64,000 bases of DNA from contig CP104100.1 in assembly GCA_025163595.1 (NCBI GenBank), positions 1,240,001 to 1,304,000 of the forward strand, written 5' to 3'. How positions within the stretch are numbered: position 1 is the stretch's first letter; each line of letters opens with the position of its first letter. Below the pieces are notes generated by a model that saw nothing but the letters and a program-made list of their open reading frames with translations, did not search any database and was not told the DNA's origin. The position numbers and the translations under genes are program-made. The stretch is from Phaeobacter sp. G2 (GTDB lineage: Bacteria > Pseudomonadota > Alphaproteobacteria > Rhodobacterales > Rhodobacteraceae). Shown in pieces: positions 24,166 to 33,416 of this stretch.

Positions 24166-25209
24166 ATGACACGACCTTCTTTCTTCGAGATGAACCGGCG
24201 CGCGCTGCTGAAATCTATGGCTGCTTTCGGCGGTGCTGCCACCACCGGCACCTTCGTGGGCATCGAAAAAGCTTTTGCGCAGGATACATTCAACGTGACC
24301 CTGCAGTTGGGCTGGTTGGCCACAAATGGGATTTTGGGCGAAGTCGTCGCCGACGAGAAAGGCTTCTTTGCCGAAGAGGGGCTGAGCCTGGATATTGTCG
24401 CTGGCGGCCCGAATGTTGATGGTGTCGCGTCGGTTGCATCTGGCCGCGCCAATCTGGGTCAAATCTCGTCCAGCCCGTCTCTGATGCTGGCGCGCTCTGC
24501 GGGGTTGCCTGTCAAATGTATCGCCGCCGGGTATCAACAGCACCCGTTCACCTATTTCTCGCTCAAAAGTAATCCGGTGAACACCCCACAGGATCTGGTT
24601 GGCAAACGGGTTGCGACCAATGGCACCGCCCGCATCCTGCTGCGCGCTTTGCTGGCCACGAACGGCATTTCCGAGGATGATGTCGAGATCATGGTCATGG
24701 GGTCGGATATGGCGCCGCTGATGACCGGCCAGGTCGATGTGGTGACGGGGTGGAAGACAAACACCAGCGCCCTTGCCGTCCTGGGCGACCAGCGCAACGA
24801 TATGACGCTCTGGGATGCCGGCATCCAGCTTTATGCCAACCCTTATTACGTCACCGACGAGACGCTGAACGCGCACCCCGAGCAGGTCAACGGCATGATC
24901 CGTGCGATTGCCAAGGGCTGGGGCTATGCGCATGAGAACCGCGAAGAAGCCGTCGACATGCTGGTCAAGCGCTATCCCAACATGGACCGCGCAAAGGAAA
25001 TGGAAACCATCGACCTCGTGCTCGACTATTCCTTTAACAAAGAGACCGCTGCGAAAGGCTGGGGCACGATGACCCCGGAAAATTGGCAAGCCCAGATCGA
25101 CATCTATGACCAGCTCGGCCAGTTTGAAAATGGCGCGCCTTCGCTCGAAGACGTGATGACCCTCTCCGTGCTCGAAGCCATCGAGGCCGCACGTCCCAAA
25201 TACGGATGA
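24166..25209 (+). CDS. ABC transporter substrate-binding protein (SsuA/NMT1 type, Tat signal)
   Basis: 347 residues. A twin-arginine signal (NRRALLKSMAAFGGAATT) is followed by an NMT1/SsuA-like fold: QLGWLATNGILGEVVADEKG, GLSLDIVAGGPNVDG, SGRANLGQ and NTPQDLVGKRVATNG. Family members bind pyrimidine precursors, sulfonates, nitrate-like or aromatic acids. It is the first gene of an operon with the matching ATPase and permease and five catabolic enzymes. The ligand is unknown. Confidence 0.9.
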   Translation: MTRPSFFEMNRRALLKSMAAFGGAATTGTFVGIEKAFAQDTFNVTLQLGWLATNGILGEVVADEKGFFAEEGLSLDIVAGGPNVDGVASVASGRANLGQISSSPSLMLARSAGLPVKCIAAGYQQHPFTYFSLKSNPVNTPQDLVGKRVATNGTARILLRALLATNGISEDDVEIMVMGSDMAPLMTGQVDVVTGWKTNTSALAVLGDQRNDMTLWDAGIQLYANPYYVTDETLNAHPEQVNGMIRAIAKGWGYAHENREEAVDMLVKRYPNMDRAKEMETIDLVLDYSFNKETAAKGWGTMTPENWQAQIDIYDQLGQFENGAPSLEDVMTLSVLEAIEAARPKYG

Positions 25210-25216
25210 TTGACCA

Positions 25217-26026
25217 ATGCCATCGATAGTTGAAACCCAAGCCACGCCTGACGGAACTCCGACTGGCCCAATTGCCGCCTCTCTGAAAGACGCCTCCGTC
25301 AAATTTGGCTCCTTCACGGCCATTCGCGGGATGTCGATCGATATCGAAGAGGGCGCGTTCTATACCATTCTGGGCCCCTCGGGCTGTGGCAAGTCAACAA
25401 TGCTGCGGCTGGTATCGGATCTGATCCCGGCTGCCTCGGGCGATGTGTCGATCTTTGGCAAGTCGACCGAAGAGGCCCGGCTGGCGCGCGAGTTCGCTTT
25501 TGTCTTTCAGGATGCGACCCTGTTGCCCTGGCGGTCGGCGCTCAAGAACGTTGAACTGCCTCTTGAGATCGGACGCCGACGGGGCATCAAGCTCCCCATT
25601 GGCAACAAGACCCCGCGCGAGCTTTTGAAACTTGTGGGGCTTGAGGGCCGAGAAGACGCGCTGCCGCATGAGCTTTCGGGCGGGATGCGCCAGCGGGTGG
25701 CGATTGCCCGGGCGCTGGTCTGTCAGCCCAAGCTGCTGCTGATGGATGAGCCCTTTGGCGCGCTGGATGAGATGACCCGCGATCACCTGAACCTACAGCT
25801 GCTGAAGATCTGGGAAGAGACCGGGGTCACGATCCTGTTTGTGACCCACTCGATCCCGGAGGCGGTGTTTCTGGGCCAAAAGGTGATGATGTTGCAGGCC
25901 CACCCCGGGCGCCTGCGCGAGGTGGTCGACATTGATTTGCCGAGCCCGCGCACAATCGAACAGCGCGATACGCAGGAATTCGTTCAATATTCCGCCTATC
26001 TGCGCAAGCTGCTGGAGACTTGCTGA
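25217..26026 (+). CDS. ABC transporter ATPase (NitT/TauT type)
   Basis: 269 residues. Walker A GPSGCGKST, signature LSGGMRQRV and Walker B LLLMDEPFGALDEMT followed by VTHSIPEAVFL identify an SsuB/TauB-class importer ATPase. It begins 8 bp after the binding-protein gene, and its TGA overlaps the permease ATG by one base (TGATG). Confidence 0.92.
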   Translation: MPSIVETQATPDGTPTGPIAASLKDASVKFGSFTAIRGMSIDIEEGAFYTILGPSGCGKSTMLRLVSDLIPAASGDVSIFGKSTEEARLAREFAFVFQDATLLPWRSALKNVELPLEIGRRRGIKLPIGNKTPRELLKLVGLEGREDALPHELSGGMRQRVAIARALVCQPKLLLMDEPFGALDEMTRDHLNLQLLKIWEETGVTILFVTHSIPEAVFLGQKVMMLQAHPGRLREVVDIDLPSPRTIEQRDTQEFVQYSAYLRKLLETC

Positions 26027-26832
26027 TGACCGCCATTGAGAACAGTCAGGCTGCCGACCCGGAGCTTGACGTCGAACGCGCCCTCGAAAGGCGCCAGAAA
26101 ATGCTGGCCATCGCCGTGCCCTTGGGCACCGCAGTGGGTCTGATCCTGCTCTGGCAAATTGGTGTCCGCCTGTTCGCCGTGCCTACCTATATCGCGCCCG
26201 CGCCGACGGATGTGGCCTATACGCTGGTCGACAAGTTTCCGATCCTCTTGGCCAACTTCTGGCCGACACTTTACGAAAGTGTGCTCGGGTTCGTTGTGGG
26301 CAATATCGCGGCGGTGCTGATCGCGGTAGCCTTTGTCCACAGCCGCACGGTGGAGCGGGCCTTCTTCCCGATCGCGGTTTTTGTGAACACCATTCCGATC
26401 CTCGCTATCGCGCCGATCTTGGTGCTGATCTTTGGGCCGGGCCTGACGGCCAAGGTAGTGATCGCGGCACTGATCTGTTTCTTCCCGACGCTGGTGAATA
26501 TGGTCCGCGGCTTGCAGGCCGTCAGCCCGCAGGCGCTGGAACTGGCCCGTATCCTGTCGGCCTCCAAATCCGAGATCTTCTGGAAGATCCGGCTGCCATC
26601 GTCGCTGCCCTTTCTGTTCTCTGCGCTGAAAATCGCAGCGACCACCAGTGTCATCGGGGCGATTGTCGGCGAATGGGTCGGGGCTGATATGGGCCTTGGG
26701 GCGCTGATCATCGACGCCACCTTCAACTTCAACTCACCCTTGCTCTATGCCACCGTCTTTATGTCCTCAGGACTGTCGGTACTGATGTTCGCGACCGTAT
26801 CGATCGTCGAACGTCTGGTTGTGCGCTGGTAA
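26026..26832 (+). CDS. ABC transporter permease (SsuC/TauC type)
   Basis: 268 residues, six membrane segments, with the BPD_transp_1 coupling motif in LARILSASKSEIFWKIRLPS and the N-terminal VPTYIAPAPTDV of this class. The ATG at 26026 is used instead of the in-frame TTG at 26020. It completes the three-gene importer; an 80-bp gap with a strong GAGAGGAG ribosome site precedes the FAD oxidoreductase. Confidence 0.92.
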   Translation: MTAIENSQAADPELDVERALERRQKMLAIAVPLGTAVGLILLWQIGVRLFAVPTYIAPAPTDVAYTLVDKFPILLANFWPTLYESVLGFVVGNIAAVLIAVAFVHSRTVERAFFPIAVFVNTIPILAIAPILVLIFGPGLTAKVVIAALICFFPTLVNMVRGLQAVSPQALELARILSASKSEIFWKIRLPSSLPFLFSALKIAATTSVIGAIVGEWVGADMGLGALIIDATFNFNSPLLYATVFMSSGLSVLMFATVSIVERLVVRW

Positions 26833-26911
26833 GCTAATAAACTGAAAAAAAACGTAAATTGCACTGCTTGCGGCCCGAGGGCCAGGCAGGGTACCGAGAG
26901 GAGTACGTCTC

Positions 26912-28276
26912 ATGACTGCACAAATCAAAGATCACGTTCAAACCCGCGGCGAGCAGGTTCCGGTTGTTGCTCATACCGATGTCGTCGTCATCGGCGCTGG
27001 CCCGGCAGGGGTTTCCGCCGCGGTCTCTGCCGCCCGCAACGGCTGCTCGGTCACCCTGCTGGAGCGCTACCACCACCTTGGCGGCATGGCCTCTGGCGGA
27101 ATGGTCCTGGTCCTCGACGACATGGTCAACGAAGGCAATGAAGTCGTCACCACCGGCATCGTCAACGAATATGTCGACCGGATGGTCAAGCAAGACGGCG
27201 CGGTTTACCCGCCGTCGGAAGACTGCCTGACCAATTGGGACATGTGGCAGAAATGGTCCCGGTGGGGCTGCATCGACTTCCATAAAACCGGCATGCCGCA
27301 GCCGATCATTCACGCCGTGGCCTTTGACCCCGACGCCTGGAAGCGGGTGAGCCTTGATTTGGTCAAGGACTCGGGCATCAACCTGCGTCTGCACAGCTGG
27401 TTCTCCGAGGCGCTGGTCGAAGAAAACCGGGTGACCGGCGTGATCTGCCAGACCAAACTTGGCCGTCAGGCGATCAAGGCCGACATGGTAATCGACGCCA
27501 GTGGCGATTTGGATGTGGCCTCTTCCGCTGGCGCGTCCTTCATCGACGGTCAGTTCATCGTGACTACCGTCTTCCGCCTCTGCGACGTCGATACCGACAA
27601 GGCCGAAGCTTTTGAATACGCCAACCCTGAGGAATACAAAAAGATCGACCGGCAGGCGCGCCGCATCATCGGCGGCGCTTGGGGCATGTGGTGGCTGAAG
27701 ACGCCGCTGCCAGGCATCGTGTGGTGTAACTGCCCACATATGCCGGGCTATGACGGCATGTCGCCTGAGCATATGGTCGAGGCCGAGTTCGAGGGCCGCG
27801 AACGGATGATGAAACTTCTGGCCTATGCCCGCGAGAACATCCCCGGATTTGAGAATGCCAAGATGCTGGGCGCAGCAGAGCAAATGGGCGTCCGCCAGAC
27901 CCGTCTGTTGCAAGGCGAGTATGTCGTCACCAAAGACGATGTGAAAAGCCGTCGGCACTTTGCCGACAGCGTCTGCCGAGGCCGGGACTACTACACTCCC
28001 TACCGCGCGCTGCTGCCCAAAGGTGTCGACAATCTGATCGTCGCGGGCCGCCACTATTCGGTCGAGAGTGAGGCCCAGAAGATGTCGCGCGAGATCCCGC
28101 CTTGCATGTCGCAAGGTGAGGCCGCCGGTGTCGCCGTGGCCAAGGCGCTGCAGGGGAACACCGCCCTGCGTGACGTCGATGTGACCGCAATCCAGAAACA
28201 AATGCGCGCGCAGGGCGCAGACCCGGGCGATGTGCCCTCGTCCAACGCCCTCGTCGAAGAAAAAATGGACGCATAG
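26912..28276 (+). CDS. FAD-dependent oxidoreductase (FAD_oxidored type)
   Basis: 454 residues. The FAD Rossmann motif is VVVIGAGPAGVSAAVSAARN (about residues 25-44), with LERYHHLGGMASGGMVL after it and a C-terminal dinucleotide element LIVAGRHYSVESEAQKMSRE. This class acts on poorly known substrates and often takes electrons to or from a ferredoxin, and a 7Fe ferredoxin gene lies in the same operon. It is probably the first enzyme acting on the imported compound. No membrane anchor or signal peptide is seen. Confidence 0.82.
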   Translation: MTAQIKDHVQTRGEQVPVVAHTDVVVIGAGPAGVSAAVSAARNGCSVTLLERYHHLGGMASGGMVLVLDDMVNEGNEVVTTGIVNEYVDRMVKQDGAVYPPSEDCLTNWDMWQKWSRWGCIDFHKTGMPQPIIHAVAFDPDAWKRVSLDLVKDSGINLRLHSWFSEALVEENRVTGVICQTKLGRQAIKADMVIDASGDLDVASSAGASFIDGQFIVTTVFRLCDVDTDKAEAFEYANPEEYKKIDRQARRIIGGAWGMWWLKTPLPGIVWCNCPHMPGYDGMSPEHMVEAEFEGRERMMKLLAYARENIPGFENAKMLGAAEQMGVRQTRLLQGEYVVTKDDVKSRRHFADSVCRGRDYYTPYRALLPKGVDNLIVAGRHYSVESEAQKMSREIPPCMSQGEAAGVAVAKALQGNTALRDVDVTAIQKQMRAQGADPGDVPSSNALVEEKMDA

Positions 28277-28285
28277 GAGGCCCCA

Positions 28286-29452
28286 ATGCAGCAGAATACT
28301 CTCCCACTTGATGGCATCCGGGTGATCGATTTCACCCAAGTGATGCTCGGCCCCTGCGCCACCCAAATGCTGGCCGATTTCGGTGCAGATGTGATCAAGG
28401 TCGAGCGCCCCGGCGCCGGCGACCTGTCGCGGGGGTTCTATGGCGAGGATAGTGAGGAGGCGGTGAACAACGCCGTCTTCGCCTCGCTCAACCGCAACAA
28501 ACGCTCGGTCGAGATCGACACCAAATCGCCCGAAGGCAAGCAGATGGTCTATGATCTGGTGCGCGAATCTGATGTGGTGGTCGACAACTTCCGCGCTGGT
28601 GTGATGGCACGGCTCGGTTTTGGCTACGACAAGCTGAAAGAGATCAACCCCGCCATTATCTGTGCCTCAGGCACCGGCTACGGCGAGACTGGTCCCTATG
28701 CCCATAAGGGCGGGCAGGACGTTCTGGCCCAAGCCATGAGCGGCGTGATGGAGAAGAGGTCAGACCCATCGATCCCCAAGTCGATTTACCCGACCACGCT
28801 TTGCGACTACACCGCCGGGATGCATCTGGTGCAGGGCGTGCTGGCAGCACTGCTGTCACGGGCCAAGACCGGGCAGGGGCAAAAGGTCAGTGTGTCACTC
28901 TATGACTCGATGATTGCGATGCAGATGCAGGAAGCCGCGCAGTGGAGCAAACACCGTGAGGTGCTGAACTGGGCCGCAATGCCGCTGACGGGCGTGTTCG
29001 ACACCACCGATGGCGCCGTGGTTGTCGTGGGGGCGTTCAAGCTCAACCCACTGCAGGACATCTGCAATGCGCTTGAGATTGAGGATCTGTCGCCGCAGTA
29101 TCCAACCCTTGCCACGCAACGTAAGAACAAGCCCTTCCTGCAAGACACCTTCCGCGAGCGCTTTGCCAGCAACACCACAGCCTATTGGCTGGAGCGTCTG
29201 GAGGCTCAAGATCTGCTTTGCGCCCCCGTACGCTCGTTGAGCACCGCGCTGGAAGACCCGCAGACCGCGATCAACGGCATGCTTTTGGACATTGACCACC
29301 CAGTCCTTGGCGAAATGCAATTGGTCGGCTCTCCAGTGCATCTGAGCGATGTGCCGATGGGCATCCGGCGGATGCCGCCGCGTCTGGGCGAACATACCGA
29401 AGAGGTTATCGCCGAATTCGGCCTGCGGCAGAAGGAAAGGGCCGCAGGATGA
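28286..29452 (+). CDS. Class III CoA-transferase (CaiB/BaiF family)
   Basis: 388 residues. The start PLDGIRVIDFTQVMLGPCA, the region ADFGADVIKVERPG, and GYGETGPYAHKGGQDVL with the catalytic Asp are diagnostic. It would move CoA from a donor thioester (often succinyl-CoA) to the pathway acid. It begins 9 bp after the FAD oxidoreductase gene with AGGAGG upstream and overlaps the enoyl-CoA hydratase gene by 4 bp, so it likely makes that enzyme's substrate. Confidence 0.92.
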   Translation: MQQNTLPLDGIRVIDFTQVMLGPCATQMLADFGADVIKVERPGAGDLSRGFYGEDSEEAVNNAVFASLNRNKRSVEIDTKSPEGKQMVYDLVRESDVVVDNFRAGVMARLGFGYDKLKEINPAIICASGTGYGETGPYAHKGGQDVLAQAMSGVMEKRSDPSIPKSIYPTTLCDYTAGMHLVQGVLAALLSRAKTGQGQKVSVSLYDSMIAMQMQEAAQWSKHREVLNWAAMPLTGVFDTTDGAVVVVGAFKLNPLQDICNALEIEDLSPQYPTLATQRKNKPFLQDTFRERFASNTTAYWLERLEAQDLLCAPVRSLSTALEDPQTAINGMLLDIDHPVLGEMQLVGSPVHLSDVPMGIRRMPPRLGEHTEEVIAEFGLRQKERAAG

Positions 29453-30225
29453 GCGTACTCTTCACCGTCGAAGATCATGTGGCGCGCGTCACTATCGACC
29501 GGCCTAACCGGATGAACGCGATGGACAGCGCGACGCAGTCCCGGCTGGCCGAGATCTGGGACGAGATTGAGGCTACCCCCGAGATCCGCTGCGTGGTGCT
29601 GACCGGCAGCGGGGACCGGGCCTTCTCGGCAGGGGCGGACCTGAAAGACGACAACGGCATGTCCGGTGTCGATTACTGGAAGGACATCAGCGCCACTGGC
29701 TTTGGTCGGATCGCCCTGCGCGGCACGCTGACCACCCCGGTGATCGCGCGGATCAACGGGCTGGCGCTTGGCGGCGGGTTGGAGATGGCGATGGGCTGCG
29801 ACATTCTCATCGCCGCCGACACTGCGCGCTTTGGCCTGCCCGAGGCCAAGGTGGGTCGGCTGCCGCTGGACGGCGGCATGGTCACGCTGCCGCGTTTGAT
29901 TCCTCGTAACATCGCCATGGGCATGATGATGACGGGGCGCATGGTCTCGGCACAGGATATGGCGGGCTACGGTCTGGTTAACGCGGTGGTTCCTGCCGCC
30001 GATCTCGACGCCGAGGTCGACCTTTGGGTCGCCGACATCCTCACCTCGGCTCCGCTGAGCGTTAAGGCGATCAAGGCCACCGCCCGCGAGACTGCGCATA
30101 TGACTGTACATGAGGCATTTCAGCACGAAACCCCCGCGTTGATCGCTGCGCTGCAATCCGAGGATGCCGATGAGGGCGTCGTAGCCTTTCGCGAAAAACG
30201 CGCCCCGGTCTGGCGCGGCAATTAA
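29449..30225 (+). CDS. Enoyl-CoA hydratase/isomerase family protein
   Basis: 258 residues. The oxyanion-hole segments SAGADLKDD and LALGGGLEMAMGCD and the second acidic residue in GLPEAKVGRLPLDGG match crotonases; both Glu positions of true hydratases are occupied. It could hydrate an unsaturated CoA ester or open a ring as a crotonase-fold hydrolase. Coupled to the CoA-transferase gene by a 4-bp overlap. Confidence 0.9.
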   Translation: MSVLFTVEDHVARVTIDRPNRMNAMDSATQSRLAEIWDEIEATPEIRCVVLTGSGDRAFSAGADLKDDNGMSGVDYWKDISATGFGRIALRGTLTTPVIARINGLALGGGLEMAMGCDILIAADTARFGLPEAKVGRLPLDGGMVTLPRLIPRNIAMGMMMTGRMVSAQDMAGYGLVNAVVPAADLDAEVDLWVADILTSAPLSVKAIKATARETAHMTVHEAFQHETPALIAALQSEDADEGVVAFREKRAPVWRGN

Positions 30226-30236
30226 AAGAGGTCGTC

Positions 30237-30584
30237 ATGCCTTTGATTATCACCAGCGCCTGTATCGACGTCAAAGACGGGATCTGCACCACCTCCTGTC
30301 CGGTCGACTGCATCTACGAGGGCGATCGGATGTTCTACATCCACCCGACCGAATGCATCGAATGTGGCATGTGTGAAAGCATCTGCCCGGTGGATGCGAT
30401 CCGGTATGATGACGAAGCCACCGGGGCAGAGTCGAAATTCGTTCGGATCAATGCCGAAGCCTTTCACGATGTCTCGGGCGAGATCGACGAGCCGGGCGGT
30501 TGGTACAAAGGCGCCGATCTGATCAAGGATCACCCAGAGGTCGCCGCTCATGAGGCGCGGCAACCCGAAACACAGGATCAATGA
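30237..30584 (+). CDS. 7Fe ferredoxin ([3Fe-4S][4Fe-4S])
   Basis: 115 residues. Cysteines at 9, 17, 21, 25, 40, 43, 46 and 50 have exactly the spacing of Azotobacter-type 7Fe ferredoxins (one position higher), with the usual Cys11 absent. The C-terminal 50 residues are a helical extension. An electron carrier inside a catabolic operon implies that one enzyme here, most likely the FAD oxidoreductase, exchanges low-potential electrons. It shares an ATGA overlap with the next gene's first ATG. Confidence 0.9.
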   Translation: MPLIITSACIDVKDGICTTSCPVDCIYEGDRMFYIHPTECIECGMCESICPVDAIRYDDEATGAESKFVRINAEAFHDVSGEIDEPGGWYKGADLIKDHPEVAAHEARQPETQDQ

Positions 30585-30592
30585 GGTTATCA

Positions 30593-31477
30593 ATGCAAGG
30601 TATCATTGCCGCCGTGCCGACCCCCGTGGATGCGCAGGGCGTGCCACAAAAGGCGCCGTTTCTTGAGCATTGCCGTTGGGCACTGGAGAACGGCTGTGAC
30701 GCGCTCAACGTCTTGGGCTCGACCGGCGAAGCCAATTCCTTTGACACGGCCACCCGCAAGGAGATTATGACCTGGGCGGCAGAGGCGCTTGACACTGCCC
30801 GCCTGATGGTTGGCACTGGCACGCCCGCGCTGGCGGAAACCCTCGCGCTGAGCGCGCATGCAGATGACGCAGGCTACGGCGTGGCGCTGGTCTTGCCGCC
30901 CTATTACTACAAGCCCGCCGGCGAAGACGGGCTGTTTCGCTGGTATGAGGCACTGCACCATGGGCTGGGCAGGCGCCGGATCGAGATCTATTTCTACAAT
31001 TTCCCGCAGATGACCGGGACCCCGCTGACACCGCGCTTGATCGAACGGCTGCACCGCGCCTATCCCGAGCGCTTTACCGGCATCAAGGACAGTTCCGGCG
31101 ATCTGGCCTATTGCCGGACCCTGACCACGGCCCTACCGGATTTCGCCGTCTTCCCCAGTTCCGAGACATCCCTGGCCGAGGCCGCAACCTCGGGCTTTGC
31201 GGGCTGTATCTCGGCCACGGTTAACCAAACCGCGCCGCTCTGCGCGCAGGTCTGGCGGGCGCGTGGCGCACCGAACGCCGAGACCATGGCGCGGATCGCC
31301 GCGCTTCGGTCCGCGATTGCCAGTGAGCCGCTGATCCCGGCGGTGAAATACCTTGTGGCACGGCGGACAACAGCGGGCCTCTGGGCCCAAACGCTGCCGC
31401 CTTTCACCTCTTTAACGGACGCCCAGACGGCCCGGCTGGATCAGATCGACCTGCCAATGCCCGCGCTGACCCATTGA
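30593..31477 (+). CDS. DapA (dihydrodipicolinate synthase)-family lyase
   Basis: 294 residues from ATG 30593, which has GAGG six bases before it; ATG 30581, overlapping the ferredoxin stop, is the alternative. The (beta/alpha)8 Schiff-base lyase marks are LGSTGEANSF, the Tyr in IEIYFYNFPQMTG and the Lys in FTGIKDSSGDLAYC. Such proteins cleave or dehydrate 2-oxo acids. With the following semialdehyde dehydrogenase it resembles the deaminase/dehydratase step that yields 2-oxoglutarate semialdehyde, but it is clearly different from the hydroxyproline deaminase at 38.5 kb. Confidence 0.87.
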   Translation: MQGIIAAVPTPVDAQGVPQKAPFLEHCRWALENGCDALNVLGSTGEANSFDTATRKEIMTWAAEALDTARLMVGTGTPALAETLALSAHADDAGYGVALVLPPYYYKPAGEDGLFRWYEALHHGLGRRRIEIYFYNFPQMTGTPLTPRLIERLHRAYPERFTGIKDSSGDLAYCRTLTTALPDFAVFPSSETSLAEAATSGFAGCISATVNQTAPLCAQVWRARGAPNAETMARIAALRSAIASEPLIPAVKYLVARRTTAGLWAQTLPPFTSLTDAQTARLDQIDLPMPALTH

Positions 31478-31501
31478 CCCAACAGACAGAAAGCAAAGCA
31501 T

Positions 31502-32965
31502 ATGACCAAACATGAAAATCTCTCCCATCTGGGCAAGCATGACAATCTGATCAACGGCACTTGGGTCAGCTTTGGCAACTACAAGGATAACGTAAACCCC
31601 TCTGACACCAATGACATCATCGGCAGCTACTCTTACGGCGATGCCTCCTCCGTTGAGCAGGCTGTCGAGGGCGCCAAAACTGCCCAAGACGCTTGGGGCG
31701 ACAGCACCCCGCAGGCCCGCTATGATCTGTTGGACGCCGTCGGCAATGCCTTGGCCGCCCGCAAGGAAGAGTTTGGCCGTCTTCTGGCCCGCGAAGAGGG
31801 CAAGACCCTCGCCGAAGGCATTGGCGAAACCATGCGCGCCAGTCAGGTGTTCAAGTTTTTCGCCGGTGAAGCGCTGCGCCAGGTGGGCGATTTGCAAGCA
31901 TCGGTCCGGCCAAACGTCGATGTCGAAGTGACCCGCGAACCGGTTGGTATTGTGGGGCTGATCACCCCATGGAACTTTCCGATCGCCATCCCCGCTTGGA
32001 AGATCGCCCCGGCGCTGGCCTATGGCAACTGCGTCATCATGAAGCCCGCCGACCTGACCCCCGGCTGCGCCCACGCCATTGCCGAGCTGCTGCAAGAAAA
32101 CGGCTGCCCCCCCGGTGTCTTTAATCTGGTGATGGGGCGCGGCTCGTCCGTAGGCGAGGCCATCGTCACTCATCCTGATATCACGGCCATCTCCTTCACT
32201 GGCTCTGTCGGCACCGGAAATCACATTGCCGAGGTCTGCGGCAAGATGAAGAAGAAGGTGCAGCTTGAGATGGGCGGCAAGAACCCGATGGTCGTGCTGA
32301 ACGACGCGGATCTATCCGTGGCCGTCTCAGCCTGTCTGAATGGCGCCTTTTTCTCTACCGGACAGCGCTGTACCGCCTCTTCGCGTCTGATTGTAGAAGC
32401 TGGGATTCACGACGAATTTGTGGCCGAAATGACCAAGCAAATGCAGGCACTTAAGGTCGGGGACGCGCTTGACCCCGAGACCCAGATCGGGCCGGTGGTG
32501 GATGCAAGGCAACTCAGGTCGAACCTCGAATATGTCGCACTGGCCAAATCTGAGGCCGCCGAAGTGATCGGCGGTGAGCAGTTGGAGCGCGATATGCCTG
32601 GCTTCTATCAAGCGCCAGCGCTGTTTGTCGGCACCGATAATTCGATGCGCATCAACCGAGAGGAGATTTTCGGCCCCTGTGCGACGGTCATCAAAGTTGC
32701 CGATTTCGACGAGGCGCTGGCGGTGGCGAATGATACTGAATTTGGCCTCTCTGCCGGGATCTGCACCAGCAGTTTGAAACTGGCGCGCAGCTTCAAACGC
32801 CGTGTTGAAGCCGGCATGGTGATGGTGAACCTTCCGACCGCCGGGGTTGATTATCATGTACCGTTTGGGGGCCGCAAAGGCTCGTCCTTTGGGGCGCGCG
32901 AACAGGGACGCTACGCGGTGGAATTCTATACCACTGTGAAAACCTCCTATGTTTTCGCAGGCTGA
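31502..32965 (+). CDS. Aldehyde dehydrogenase, 2-oxoglutarate-semialdehyde type
   Basis: 487 residues. VGLITPWNFPIAIPAWKIAP, the catalytic Glu in QLEMGGKNPMVV and the nucleophile in GAFFSTGQRCTASSRL are intact. It is a close paralogue of the enzyme at 40454-41890: both share the N-terminal VNPSD, SREEGK/AREEGK and the ending AGVDYHVPFGG with GSSFGAREQG or GSSYGAREQG. That paralogue sits in a hydroxyproline pathway and should oxidise 2-oxoglutarate semialdehyde, so the same substrate is inferred here. Last gene of the operon. Confidence 0.9.
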   Translation: MTKHENLSHLGKHDNLINGTWVSFGNYKDNVNPSDTNDIIGSYSYGDASSVEQAVEGAKTAQDAWGDSTPQARYDLLDAVGNALAARKEEFGRLLAREEGKTLAEGIGETMRASQVFKFFAGEALRQVGDLQASVRPNVDVEVTREPVGIVGLITPWNFPIAIPAWKIAPALAYGNCVIMKPADLTPGCAHAIAELLQENGCPPGVFNLVMGRGSSVGEAIVTHPDITAISFTGSVGTGNHIAEVCGKMKKKVQLEMGGKNPMVVLNDADLSVAVSACLNGAFFSTGQRCTASSRLIVEAGIHDEFVAEMTKQMQALKVGDALDPETQIGPVVDARQLRSNLEYVALAKSEAAEVIGGEQLERDMPGFYQAPALFVGTDNSMRINREEIFGPCATVIKVADFDEALAVANDTEFGLSAGICTSSLKLARSFKRRVEAGMVMVNLPTAGVDYHVPFGGRKGSSFGAREQGRYAVEFYTTVKTSYVFAG

Positions 32966-32967
32966 CC

Positions 32968-33225
32968 ATGGCAGATCGCGCCACTTGAGATGCGAGATTT
33001 CTCCAGCTGGCGGGGGTGATCGCCGGTTGGTCGGAGGACCGCGACTTCCATGTCGGGGCGGTAATCTTCGGGCCTGACCATGAAATCCGCGCGACGGGCT
33101 ATAACGGCCTGCCGCGCGGCATTGCCTCGAACGAGCCCGTCCGTTTCGATCGAGCGAGCGGGGAGAAATTCTATTGGTTCGAACACGCTGAACGCAACGC
33201 AATCTATAACGCCGCTCGGATATGT
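32968..33225 (+). pseudogene. dCMP/cytidine-type deaminase, broken
   Basis: From ATG 32968 the frame reads MADRAT, stop, then FLQLAGVIAGWSEDRDFHVG and continues through FYWFEHAERNAIYNAAR, the HAE zinc site of deoxycytidylate deaminases. The second zinc motif (PCxxC) and the rest are absent: homology stops at 33225 where a repeat begins. So it has both an early nonsense codon and a 3' truncation. Confidence 0.7.
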
Positions 33226-33362
33226 CAGTGTCCGAATTTCGGGGAGTAGCTCATCATCGTCGGCCTCCTTGCCAGCGAACAGCGCCGACCTCCTTCATGT
33301 TGAAGATCAGCAGATAACAAATCTAAGCTTACGCCAGTGTCCCAACTTCGGGCGGTAACTCA
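33226..33362. repeat. Two imperfect 28-bp direct repeats (possible IS end)
   Basis: CAGTGTCC-AA-TTCGGG-GTA-CTCA patterns occur at 33226-33253 and 33335-33362, with 5 differences in 28 bases. The first copy begins exactly where the deaminase homology ends. Multiple short repeats of this kind occur at IS21-type ends, but no transposase is present. The 50 bp after them up to 33416 hold nothing recognisable. Confidence 0.45.
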
Positions 33363-33416
33363 GGGGTTGTGTCTCTATACCTGTGATGTGCTTTCACACC
33401 TGATGCGGTGCCTGCG

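Noticed and set aside
24163..25323. 386-residue open frame on the minus strand
   Set aside because: Mirror of the SsuA-type binding-protein gene, which has a Tat signal and family motifs.
26834..28366. 510-residue open frame on the minus strand
   Set aside because: Antisense to the FAD oxidoreductase gene; composition typical of a shadow frame, no recognisable domain.
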